Source: Flavobacterium sp. MedPE-SWcel (GTDB lineage: Bacteria > Bacteroidota > Bacteroidia > Flavobacteriales > Flavobacteriaceae). From it: a stretch of 53,444 bases of DNA. Each line of letters begins with the position of its first letter. Within the stretch, counting starts at the first letter, position 1. The notes beneath the pieces were generated by a model. The model did not search any database. It was given only the letters and a program-made list of their open reading frames with translations, and was not told the DNA's origin. The stretch covers positions 1 through 53,444 of the forward strand of contig MPCW01000016.1 in NCBI GenBank assembly GCA_001874325.1, in the 5' to 3' direction. A program made the position numbers and the translations under genes. Below, piece after piece: positions 41,932 through 50,046 of this stretch.

Positions 41932-43479
41932 ATGGAAAATATCAAGAATATGAACCCGGTAAAAGTTGATAAGTCAACAATTATCAACTTAGAGAAAGGT
42001 AAGTTGCCTCCTCAAGCCCTCGATTTAGAAGAAGCTGTTTTAGGGGCAATGATGATTGACAAAAAGGGAGTTGATGAGGTTATCGATATTCTTCAGCCTG
42101 ATGCTTTTTATAAAGATGCACATAAGCATATTTATGAAGCAATAGTAGAGTTGTTTAACGATACACAGCCAATTGACCTTTTAACAGTATCGTCACAACT
42201 AAAAAAAACAGCTAAGTTAGAGCTAGCAGGTGGTGATTACTACTTGATACAGCTTACACAAAAAATATCATCATCTGCACATATTGAGTTTCACTCACGA
42301 ATTATATTACAGAAATTTATACAACGTAGTTTGATAAAAATTTCGAGTGAAATTATAGAAGAATCGTATGATGAAACTACTGATGTATTTGATTTACTTG
42401 ATAAAGCAGAATCTAAACTTTATGAAGTAACACAGGGTAATATTAAGCGTAGTTCTGAAACAGCGCAAAGTCTTGTAATACAAGCTAAGAAACGTATAGA
42501 AGAAATAGCGAATAAAGAAGGAATGAGTGGTGTAGCCACTGGTTTTGAAAATTTAGATAAACTAACATCGGGTTGGCAGCCTAGTGATTTGATTATTATA
42601 GCAGCAAGGCCAGGTATGGGTAAAACCGCCTTTGTACTTTCTATGGCGCGTAATATTGCTATAGATTTTGGTCACCCTGTAGCGCTGTTCTCACTGGAGA
42701 TGTCTTCTGTACAGTTAATTACACGTCTGATATCGAGTGAAACAGGACTATCTTCTGAGAAATTAAGAACTGGTAAATTAGAAAAACACGAGTGGGAGCA
42801 ATTAAGTATCAAAGTGAAAGATCTTGAAAAAGCACCACTATATATAGATGATACACCATCACTTTCAATATTTGACCTTAGAGCAAAAGCAAGGCGTCTT
42901 GCTTCACAATTTGGTATTAGATTGATAGTAGTTGATTACTTACAGTTAATGACTGCAGGTGGTAGTGGTAAAAACGGAGGTAACAGGGAACAAGAAATAT
43001 CTACTATTTCTCGAAATCTAAAAGCATTAGCAAAAGAACTTAATGTACCAGTTATTGCACTATCTCAGTTATCGCGTGCCGTAGAAACACGTGGTTCGAG
43101 TAAGCGACCTTTACTATCGGATTTGAGGGAATCGGGAGCGATTGAGCAGGATGCCGATATTGTATCGTTTATTTATCGTCCTGAATATTATAAAATTGAT
43201 GAGTGGGATGATGAAGAGCGTTCTCCTACGCAAGGGCAAGCCGAGTTTATTGTAGCAAAACACCGTAATGGTGGTTTAGATAATTTGAGACTTAAATTTA
43301 TTGGTAATCTTGGTAAGTTTGACAATTTAGATGACTTTAGTTCGCCATTTGACGAGTTACCATCGAGTATGAATGATAATGATCCAAATGCTTTTATTAC
43401 TAAAAATTTACCATCAGCTAATGATGCTTTTGGTAGTAATATGAATAGTGGTGGAGGTGATGATGATGTTCCGTTTTAA
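41932..43479 (+). CDS. dnaB: Replicative DNA helicase DnaB
   Basis: Hexameric 5'-3' helicase at the replication fork. The 515-residue protein has the N-terminal domain (about 25-130, PPQALDLEEAVLGAMMID), a linker helix, and the RecA-like core with Walker A ARPGMGKT (225-232), the SLEMSS motif, Walker B LIVVDYLQLM (about 330-340) and the DRESGAIEQDAD-type segment LRESGAIEQDADIV. After the core comes a Gly/Asn/Ser/Asp-rich tail that ends GGGDDDVPF, the acidic-PF tip that SSB uses to recruit partners. Two TTATCAACA-like sites lie in front of the gene and one in its start. Confidence 0.96.
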   Translation: MENIKNMNPVKVDKSTIINLEKGKLPPQALDLEEAVLGAMMIDKKGVDEVIDILQPDAFYKDAHKHIYEAIVELFNDTQPIDLLTVSSQLKKTAKLELAGGDYYLIQLTQKISSSAHIEFHSRIILQKFIQRSLIKISSEIIEESYDETTDVFDLLDKAESKLYEVTQGNIKRSSETAQSLVIQAKKRIEEIANKEGMSGVATGFENLDKLTSGWQPSDLIIIAARPGMGKTAFVLSMARNIAIDFGHPVALFSLEMSSVQLITRLISSETGLSSEKLRTGKLEKHEWEQLSIKVKDLEKAPLYIDDTPSLSIFDLRAKARRLASQFGIRLIVVDYLQLMTAGGSGKNGGNREQEISTISRNLKALAKELNVPVIALSQLSRAVETRGSSKRPLLSDLRESGAIEQDADIVSFIYRPEYYKIDEWDDEERSPTQGQAEFIVAKHRNGGLDNLRLKFIGNLGKFDNLDDFSSPFDELPSSMNDNDPNAFITKNLPSANDAFGSNMNSGGGDDDVPF

Positions 43480-43529
43480 AGTTTTATAAATTGTAAGAAT
43501 AGATATAACTAACCATAACTATTACTAAC

Positions 43530-44078
43530 ATGAACAATATTCGATTACTGACAATTCTATTTTTGATATTAAATTTTCTTTGTGTGGATGTAAGAGCGCA
43601 AGAAAATGAAGTTGTAAAATCTAAAGTTGATTTTAATTCATCAGATTCACAGGAAAGTATTTTTCCTATTCCTCTTGGAATCATAAATGATTACAGTGAT
43701 GTTTTTAGCATTTATCAAATAAAGGAATTGTCGAATATATTGTATGATTATGATTTAGAAACGACAAGGCAAATTGTAGTGGTTACTATTGATGATATTT
43801 CAGGTTATGATGATATTCAAAAATATGCTACTGATTTAGGGAATGAGTGGGGAGTTGGTACTGCTGAAAAAGATAATGGACTTGTAATCGTGTTGAGTAT
43901 TCCGTTAAGAAAGTTAGCAATAGCAACAGGTAGTGGTGTTGATCACATTTTAACAGATGAAATTTGTAAAAGTGTAATTGACAATATTATTATACCAGAG
44001 TTTAAGACAAGGAAATATTATGATGGAGTAAAAAAAGGTATAGATGAATTAATTACAGTTTGGGATAATGAAAAATAA
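43530..44078 (+). CDS. TPM-domain secreted protein
   Basis: A 182-residue protein with a signal peptide (about 1-24, LNFLCVDVRAQ) and one TPM (TLP18.3/Psb32/MOLO-1) domain: PIPLGIINDYSDVFSIYQIKELSNILYDYD, RQIVVVTIDDISGYDDIQKYATDLGNEWGVG, KDNGLVIVLSIPLRKLAIATGSGVDHILTDEI. There is no C-terminal membrane helix, so it is probably periplasmic. TPM proteins include phosphatase-like and chaperone-like members; the specific role is unknown. Independent of dnaB. Confidence 0.83.
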   Translation: MNNIRLLTILFLILNFLCVDVRAQENEVVKSKVDFNSSDSQESIFPIPLGIINDYSDVFSIYQIKELSNILYDYDLETTRQIVVVTIDDISGYDDIQKYATDLGNEWGVGTAEKDNGLVIVLSIPLRKLAIATGSGVDHILTDEICKSVIDNIIIPEFKTRKYYDGVKKGIDELITVWDNEK

Positions 44079-44123
44079 AATTATTTACTTTTTCCAATGC
44101 TTTTAATTTTATTATAGATAAAG

Positions 44124-44159
44124 AAAAAGCGTATCAGTGTTAACTGATACGCTTTTTTT
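44124..44159. terminator. Terminator between convergent TPM gene and ppsA
   Basis: AAAAAGCGTATCAGT / ACTGATACGCTTTTT with loop GTTA, A and T runs on both sides, so it can serve both strands. Confidence 0.92.
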
Positions 44160-44175
44160 GTATGTAGAATGTATA

Positions 44176-46623
44176 CTAGTTTGCTTGTAAAGCAATATTT
44201 CTATCTTCTATCATTTTTTCAGCTTCGGCAATAGCAGTAACTGTTTTTATAACAGAATCTGGTGTTACAGATATACTATCGATACCTAAACTCACTAAAA
44301 ATTGTGCAAAATCAGGAAAATCTGATGGTCCTTGACCGCAGATTCCAACTTTTACACCAGCTTTTTTAGCGGTAGTAATAAGCATTTCTAGCATTCTTTT
44401 AACAGCAGGATTACGCTCATCATACAAATGTGCTACTAAAGAAGAATCTCTATCTAGCCCTAATGTAAGCTGAGTAAGGTCGTTACTACCTATAGAGAAA
44501 CCATCAATATGTTCTGCAAATTCAGCAGCCATAAGTATGTTAGATGGTACTTCTGCCATAAGGAAAAGTTCTAAATCGTGTTCACCACGTACTAAACCAT
44601 ACTCTTTCATTACTTCAGTTACCTGTATTAGTTCTTCTACCGTACGGCAGAAAGGTACCATTACAGTAACATTTTTAAGTCCCATTTCTTCACGTACTTT
44701 TTTAATAGCACGACATTCTAAACCAAAAGCTTCTTTATATGCTTCAGAGTAATAACGAGAAGCACCACGCCAACCGATCATTGGATTTTCTTCATTTGGT
44801 TCATAGTGTTTACCTCCTAATAAGTTATAGTATTCGTTAGTTTTAAAGTCAGAGAAACGAACAATTGTTTTATTAGGGTAGAATGAAGATGCTATTTTAG
44901 CAATACCATCAGCAAGTTTATTGATGAAAAAAGTTTCCTCATCAGGGTAACCTGTTATTTTCTTTTCTATTTCGGCTGTAAGTTCAGCATCATTAAGGTT
45001 ACGATGGTTCATTAATGCTAGAGGGTGTACCTCAATATAGTTATTAATGATAAACTCTTCACGAGCAAGTCCTACACCTTTGTTTGGTAAATGAGAAAAT
45101 TGGAATGCCATACCTGGAGAGGCAACATTTAGCATAATATCTGTTTTTACCTCTGGTAATAAACTAAGATCGTGCTCTTTTTCAGCATATGTTATTTCTC
45201 CTTCATATATATACCCCTTATCACCTTCAGCACAAGATGCTGTTATGGTCATGCCTTCTTTAATTAAATCGGTAGCATTACCACAGCCTACAATTGCAGG
45301 AATTCCCATTTCACGTGCTATAATAGCAGCATGACAAGTACGACCACCTTTATTTGTAATAATAGCAGATGCTTTTTTCATGATAGGTTCCCAGTCAGGA
45401 TCTGTCATATCAGTTACCAGTACAGCACCAGGAGTAAACTCATGACCTTCGGTAACTCTTTTATCCATAGAGAATATAATGTTAGCTTTACCACTACCTA
45501 TTTTATCACCTACAGCTATACCACTTGTAATTACTTTTTCATGGCGAGTTTCATCTTCCATGATATATTCGGTAATTGTAGTAGGTTTGTCGTTTTGAGA
45601 GTGTATTGTTTCTGGTCTTGCTTGTACAATAAACAGCTCTTTAGTTAATCCATCAATAGCCCACTCTACATCCATAGGAGTCCATTTGTCTCTTATTTTT
45701 GTATAGTAATCTTCAATAATAACAACCCATTTAGCCAGTTTTATTACGTTTTCTTCGCTAAGGCAAAAACGTGTACGGAATTTTTCTTCGGTTTGGATTA
45801 CTTTAACTCTTTCGTATCCACCTTTTCCATAAATCATCATTTTATCCTTGTTTCCTAACTTTTTCTCTATTATAGCATTGTAACCTTCTTTTAATAAGGG
45901 TTTGAATACTATAAATTCATCAGGAGATATAGCACCTTGTACTAGCATTTCGCCAAGTCCAACAGTACCATTGATAACTACAGCATCTTTAAAGCCACTT
46001 TCTGTATCTATAGAGAAAGCTACTCCAGAAGTTCCTAAATCACTACGTACCATTTTTTGTACACATACTGATAAACCTAGTTGTAATAAATCATATCCAA
46101 AACGTCTTCTATAACTAATCGCTCTATCTGTAAATAATGATGCAAAACATTTTCTGATACTATCCATTAATGTTTCTGCACCACGTACATTTAAGTAAGA
46201 TTCTTGTTGTCCTGCAAAAGAAGCATCTGGTAAATCCTCAGCAGTAGCAGAACTACGAACAGCAACATCAGTCATTTCTTGACCATACTGTTGAGAAAGT
46301 GCTTCATAGCGAGCGGTAATTTCGGCGCTCATTTCATCAGGAAACTTTCCATTTAAGAACGCTTGTCTAATTTGCATACCACCTCTACGTAATGACTCTA
46401 TATCATCATAGTCAATAGCTTCTACAGTTTCAGTAATAGTTTTGTCAAGTGAATTGTGTTTTAAGAATGCCTTGTATGCAGCTACAGTAACTACAAACCC
46501 ATCGGGAATATTAACTCCTAGGCTTGTAAGATTTTGAAGCATTTCTCCTAAAGAGGCATTTTTTCCTCCAACGCGTGGGATGTCGTTAATCCCAACATTT
46601 TTTAAAAGTAGTGTAAAATCCAT
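44176..46623 (-). CDS. ppsA: Phosphoenolpyruvate synthase
   Basis: Converts pyruvate, ATP and water to PEP, AMP and phosphate, feeding gluconeogenesis. The 815-residue protein has the nucleotide-binding domain (GGKNASLGEML near 19-29; AVRSSATAEDLPDASFAGQQESYLNV, 121-146), the swivelling phosphohistidine domain with GGRTCHAAI (His431), and the C-terminal PEP/pyruvate-binding domain with GFSIGSNDLTQLTLGLDRDS and GICGQGPSD near 770. Length matches PpsA, not pyruvate phosphate dikinase. A TATATTTG box lies upstream. Confidence 0.95.
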   Translation of the reverse strand: MDFTLLLKNVGINDIPRVGGKNASLGEMLQNLTSLGVNIPDGFVVTVAAYKAFLKHNSLDKTITETVEAIDYDDIESLRRGGMQIRQAFLNGKFPDEMSAEITARYEALSQQYGQEMTDVAVRSSATAEDLPDASFAGQQESYLNVRGAETLMDSIRKCFASLFTDRAISYRRRFGYDLLQLGLSVCVQKMVRSDLGTSGVAFSIDTESGFKDAVVINGTVGLGEMLVQGAISPDEFIVFKPLLKEGYNAIIEKKLGNKDKMMIYGKGGYERVKVIQTEEKFRTRFCLSEENVIKLAKWVVIIEDYYTKIRDKWTPMDVEWAIDGLTKELFIVQARPETIHSQNDKPTTITEYIMEDETRHEKVITSGIAVGDKIGSGKANIIFSMDKRVTEGHEFTPGAVLVTDMTDPDWEPIMKKASAIITNKGGRTCHAAIIAREMGIPAIVGCGNATDLIKEGMTITASCAEGDKGYIYEGEITYAEKEHDLSLLPEVKTDIMLNVASPGMAFQFSHLPNKGVGLAREEFIINNYIEVHPLALMNHRNLNDAELTAEIEKKITGYPDEETFFINKLADGIAKIASSFYPNKTIVRFSDFKTNEYYNLLGGKHYEPNEENPMIGWRGASRYYSEAYKEAFGLECRAIKKVREEMGLKNVTVMVPFCRTVEELIQVTEVMKEYGLVRGEHDLELFLMAEVPSNILMAAEFAEHIDGFSIGSNDLTQLTLGLDRDSSLVAHLYDERNPAVKRMLEMLITTAKKAGVKVGICGQGPSDFPDFAQFLVSLGIDSISVTPDSVIKTVTAIAEAEKMIEDRNIALQAN

Positions 46624-46688
46624 GGTGTGTTGTAAATGTTAATTAATTGTTGATTATTAGTTAAATTGGATTTTTTTTAAATGTTTCG

Positions 46689-46696
46689 CAAATATA
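46689..46696 (-). promoter_or_regulatory. Promoter -7 box of ppsA
   Basis: TATATTTG on the minus strand followed by GC, 65 bases before the ppsA ATG. Confidence 0.55.
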
Positions 46697-46831
46697 TGAT
46701 GTATTTTGTGTTTACGAAAACGTTTTAGTTTAATTTATTAGTAAATTATCCTTAATACCTAATGATGGGGATGTTTCTTTTATTATGATAATGCTATATT
46801 TTATATGTAGCTGTTGCAAAAATCATTTTGT

Positions 46832-46839
46832 TATCTTTG
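46832..46839 (+). promoter_or_regulatory. Promoter -7 box of the secreted GATase-like gene
   Basis: TATCTTTG, 20 bases before the ATG at 46860. It rules out the longer open frame from 46785. Confidence 0.6.
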
Positions 46840-46859
46840 GATATAAATATTTGCTACTG

Positions 46860-48119
46860 ATGTTGAGAAAAATAATAATACCGCTTTTACTACTTTTATC
46901 ATTTACAGTAAAGGCATCGATGATTTTGTTGCCAATGGATGAAACATCTCAGGTAAATCATTTAAAAGCTTACGGTATTACCTACTGGGCACTTGATAAA
47001 AACTATAAAACAAGTTGGTTGCTTAATTATAGAGGTGGTTCTTTTTTACTGCCAGATACCGAAGAAATAAGACGTGAATGCCAGATAAGAGGCGTAAGTT
47101 TTGAAGTGCTAAGTAATGGAGAGGCTAATAGTATTTTAGATGAAATAAGCAGTCCATCACAAAATATGGAAACGGTAATATTAGAAAAAGCACCTAAAAT
47201 TGCGGTATATTCACCACCAGGAAAACAACCTTGGGATGATGCTGTAACGTTAGTACTTACTTATGCCGAGATCCCTTTTACTACTATTTATGATGAAGAG
47301 GTGTTAAGTGATGCTTTGTTGTTATATGATTGGTTACACTTACATCATGAAGATTTTACAGGACAGTATGGTAGGTTTTTTGGGGCTTATAGAAATGCGC
47401 CTTGGTACTTAAAACAGAAAAGAGAGGCTGAGGAACTTGCAGCTAAACTGGGCTATAGTAAAGTTTCTGAAGAAAAAATGGCTGTAGCTAATAAAATACG
47501 AAACTATGTTATAGGTGGTGGTTTTATGTTTGCAATGTGTTCAGCTACCGATAGTTTTGATATTGCGCTTTCGGCAGAAGGTGTAGATATTTGCGAACCA
47601 ATGTTTGATGGTGATGCTAGTGATGCAAATTATCAATCTAAGATAGATTATAACAATTCGTTTGCCTTCAAAAATTTTATATTAGAGCGTAACCCTGTTA
47701 TTTATGAGTTTTCGGATATTGATACTACTAGAGATAGACGTATATTACCAGATGTAGATTATTTTACTTTAATGGAATATTCTGCTAAATGGGATCCTAT
47801 CCCTTCAATGTTGTGTCAAAATCATACTCAGCTTGTAAAAGGGTTTATGGGGCAAACTACGGCTTTTAGAAGTGATAAAGTGAAATCTAATATATTAGTA
47901 ATGGGTGAGAATAAACAGAATAATGAAGCTCGTTACATACATGGTACTAAGGGTAAAGGGATGTTTACTTTTTATGGGGGGCATGATCCTGAAGATTATC
48001 AGCATAGAGTAGGGGATGCTCCTACAGTATTAGATCTTCACCCTAATTCTCCTGGTTATAGGTTAATACTTAATAATGTATTATTCCCTGCGGCAAAGAA
48101 GAAAAAATTAAAGACTTAA
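46860..48119 (+). CDS. Secreted class I glutamine-amidotransferase-like protein
   Basis: A 419-residue protein with a signal peptide (MLRKIIIPLLLLLSFTVKAS, about 1-20). The start is fixed by a TATCTTTG promoter box 20 bases upstream, which lies inside the longer frame from 46785. The mature start ILLPMDETSQVNHLKAYGITYWALDKNYK is, as I recall, typical of proteins sold as asparagine synthetase B in flavobacterial genomes. Yet it has no synthetase (PP-loop) domain or Cys-1 Ntn amidase. Instead there are flavodoxin-like GATase-fold features (KIAVYSPPGKQPWDDAVTLVLTYAEIPF, YVIGGGFMFAMCSATDSFDIALSAEGVDI, FYGGHDPEDY). Hence the assigned name is a likely misannotation. Function unknown; periplasmic. 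Confidence 0.8.
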   Translation: MLRKIIIPLLLLLSFTVKASMILLPMDETSQVNHLKAYGITYWALDKNYKTSWLLNYRGGSFLLPDTEEIRRECQIRGVSFEVLSNGEANSILDEISSPSQNMETVILEKAPKIAVYSPPGKQPWDDAVTLVLTYAEIPFTTIYDEEVLSDALLLYDWLHLHHEDFTGQYGRFFGAYRNAPWYLKQKREAEELAAKLGYSKVSEEKMAVANKIRNYVIGGGFMFAMCSATDSFDIALSAEGVDICEPMFDGDASDANYQSKIDYNNSFAFKNFILERNPVIYEFSDIDTTRDRRILPDVDYFTLMEYSAKWDPIPSMLCQNHTQLVKGFMGQTTAFRSDKVKSNILVMGENKQNNEARYIHGTKGKGMFTFYGGHDPEDYQHRVGDAPTVLDLHPNSPGYRLILNNVLFPAAKKKKLKT

Positions 48120-48121
48120 TT

Positions 48122-48385
48122 ATGGTATTATTATACATAATAATGTTGCTTATCCCGTTTACAGTATTTATTTGGATCTCTTATGGCGAGTTATATCGTA
48201 AACATATTACTATTACTTCGAGGTGGCCTAAACTTAAAGAAATTGATGAAGTGATCTTTAAAAGAGAAAATTCATTATTGACAAACAGGATGATTCAGTT
48301 TAAGTATTTATATATACTTTACTTAGTAACAGTTGTTCTGTCGATTGTTTCGTACTTATGCTTTTTATTTATTCTTTTACTTTAA
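48122..48385 (+). CDS. Small two-helix membrane protein
   Basis: An 87-residue protein with two transmembrane helices (about 2-19 and 64-86) and a basic middle part (RKHITITSRWPKLKEIDEVIFKRENS). Starts 2 bases after the stop of the upstream gene, so co-transcribed and perhaps functionally linked to that secreted protein. Its last 17 bases overlap the convergent gene. Unrecognised family. Confidence 0.7.
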   Translation: MVLLYIIMLLIPFTVFIWISYGELYRKHITITSRWPKLKEIDEVIFKRENSLLTNRMIQFKYLYILYLVTVVLSIVSYLCFLFILLL

Positions 48386-48689
48386 TGGGTAACTCACCAT
48401 ATAAATAACTTCCACCTACTTTTTCTAAATTCACATTTACATCAAGTTCATCACTAGTGCGTACTCCTACTAAATTAACATCTATTGGAGCACCACTTTT
48501 TAGTGTAACGTTTATGCTACCATCTTCGTTAAGTGGTACTACAGCATAGTTACTATTAGGAATTATACTTTTGTTATTATAATCATTGGCATATGCTTTA
48601 GGTATAATATCAATGCTATTCAAAATATTAATAACTAAACAAGCAGCGATTACTGTAAGAATGATTTTAGTATAACGATCGGTTTTCAT
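48369..48689 (-). CDS. Small membrane-anchored periplasmic protein
   Basis: A 106-residue protein with an N-terminal helix (MKTDRYTKIILTVIAACLVINILNSI, about 1-27, signal anchor) and a short beta-rich exterior part with a repeated VNV/DVN pattern (GSINVTLKSGAPIDVNLVGV, ELDVNVNLEKVGGSYLYGELPIKVKE). The longer frame starts at a TTG at 48743 that adds an unlikely leader; ATG 48689 is used. Unknown function. Confidence 0.65.
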   Translation of the reverse strand: MKTDRYTKIILTVIAACLVINILNSIDIIPKAYANDYNNKSIIPNSNYAVVPLNEDGSINVTLKSGAPIDVNLVGVRTSDELDVNVNLEKVGGSYLYGELPIKVKE

Positions 48690-48729
48690 AATTAAAATGT
48701 TCTTTAAAATTAGAATACTAAAATACATA

Positions 48730-48759
48730 AAAAAGCCGCTCAATATTGAGCGGCTTTTT
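48730..48759 (-). terminator. Terminator of the thrS-infC-rpmI-rplT operon
   Basis: AAAAAGCCGCTCAA / TTGAGCGGCTTTTT with nearly no loop (central TA), about 45 bases past the rplT stop on the minus strand. Confidence 0.9.
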
Positions 48760-48803
48760 CTATAAGTAAGAAATAAATATATTGTTATTATATAAAAACG
48801 TTC

Positions 48804-49148
48804 TTATTTTACTTGCTTAACGATAGCAGCAAATGCTTCTGGGTGATTCATAGCAAGATCTGCAAGAACTTTACGGTTCAATTCGATACCTGCGCCTTTT
48901 ATTTTCCCCATGAATTGAGAATAGTTCATTCCATGCATTCTTGCACCAGCGTTGATACGCATGATCCATAGTGAACGGAAATTTCTTTTCTTTTGCTTTC
49001 TATCACGGTAAGCATAAACCATTGCTTTTTCTACCGCGTTTTTAGCTACTGTCCAAACGTTTTTACGTCTTCCAAAGTATCCTTTGGCTTGCTTCAATAC
49101 TCTTTTTCTACGAGCTCTTGATGCTACTGAATTTACTGATCTAGGCAT
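48804..49148 (-). CDS. rplT: 50S ribosomal protein L20
   Basis: A 114-residue basic protein of the large subunit. The start [42 protein letters not shown] and the part [28 protein letters not shown] (with small differences) are diagnostic for L20. It is the last gene of the thrS-infC-rpmI-rplT operon; in E. coli L20 represses this operon by binding the leader mRNA. No such leader structure was checked here. Confidence 0.98.
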   Translation of the reverse strand: MPRSVNSVASRARRKRVLKQAKGYFGRRKNVWTVAKNAVEKAMVYAYRDRKQKKRNFRSLWIMRINAGARMHGMNYSQFMGKIKGAGIELNRKVLADLAMNHPEAFAAIVKQVK

Positions 49149-49245
49149 AATTTTCTTTGTTTTTGTAGTAGGCGCTCTATGTATTTATAGAATCTTGATG
49201 AGCCGTACTCCAGGGTTATTTAAATTTGTTTAACCGAAATGTCGA

Positions 49246-49443
49246 TTACATTAATCGCATTTGTATTTTAATGTTCTTCTCATCAGCTGGGTGAACCAGA
49301 GTTGAATGAGTAAGTGCAAGCTTACGCTTCTTACTTTTCTTAGTCAAGATGTGACTTTTAAAAGCATGCTTTCTTTTAATCTTTCCTGAGCCAGTAAGTT
49401 TAAAACGTTTCTTGGCGCTGGATTTGGTTTTCATTTTAGGCAT
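49246..49443 (-). CDS. rpmI: 50S ribosomal protein L35
   Basis: A 65-residue protein, [20 protein letters not shown], very basic, ending [31 protein letters not shown]. Typical L35 length and sequence. It sits between infC and rplT, 31 bases after infC and 97 before rplT, as in nearly all bacteria. Confidence 0.97.
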   Translation of the reverse strand: MPKMKTKSSAKKRFKLTGSGKIKRKHAFKSHILTKKSKKRKLALTHSTLVHPADEKNIKIQMRLM

Positions 49444-49474
49444 TTTCTTCCTGTATTTGATTTATTCTTACTTA

Positions 49475-50029
49475 CTATTTTTTCTTCTTAGGAGCAATAA
49501 ACATAATCATTCTTTTACCTTCAAGTACTGGCATAGCCTCTACTTTACCATACTCTTCTAAGTCTTGAGCAAGTCTTAGTAAAAGAATTTGTCCTTGTTC
49601 CTTATAGATTATAGAACGTCCTTTAAAGAATACAAATGCTTTTAGTTTAGCTCCCTCTTTAAGGAACTTAACAGCATTCTTCTTCTTAAACTCATAATCA
49701 TGCTCATCTGTCTGCGGTCCAAAACGAATTTCTTTAACCGTAATTTGTGTAGACTTTGCTTTAAGCATTTTATCACGCTTCTTTTGCTCGTAAAGAAACT
49801 TCTTGTAATCCATGATTTTACATACAGGAGGACTTGCTTTAGGAGAAATCTCTACTAAATCTAGTTCCTGTTGTTCTGCCATGCGTAGTGCTTCCGATGT
49901 CTTATATACACCAGTATCTACGTTTTCACCTACAAGTCTTACTTCTGGTACACGAATACCATTATTAGTCCTGTGTGCGTCTTTTTTTTCTATTCGAGGT
50001 TGAAAACCTCTGTTATTTCTTATAGCTAT
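49475..50029 (-). CDS. infC: Translation initiation factor IF-3, starting at AUA
   Basis: IF-3 binds the 30S subunit and checks initiation. Only the last 135 residues begin with ATG (49882), which would lack the N-terminal domain. The same frame runs on upstream as [15 protein letters not shown], then [19 protein letters not shown], exactly the IF-3 N-domain, back to an ATA at 50029 and shortly beyond it a stop. No ATG, GTG or TTG exists there, so the start must be a rare codon, most likely ATA (184 residues). E. coli infC likewise starts at a non-AUG codon (AUU) for autoregulation. The C-domain ([34 protein letters not shown]) is standard. Located 17 bases after thrS. Confidence 0.9.
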   Translation of the reverse strand: MAIRNNRGFQPRIEKKDAHRTNNGIRVPEVRLVGENVDTGVYKTSEALRMAEQQELDLVEISPKASPPVCKIMDYKKFLYEQKKRDKMLKAKSTQITVKEIRFGPQTDEHDYEFKKKNAVKFLKEGAKLKAFVFFKGRSIIYKEQGQILLLRLAQDLEEYGKVEAMPVLEGKRMIMFIAPKKKK

Positions 50030-50046
50030 GGCTTTAAAATTTTAAG

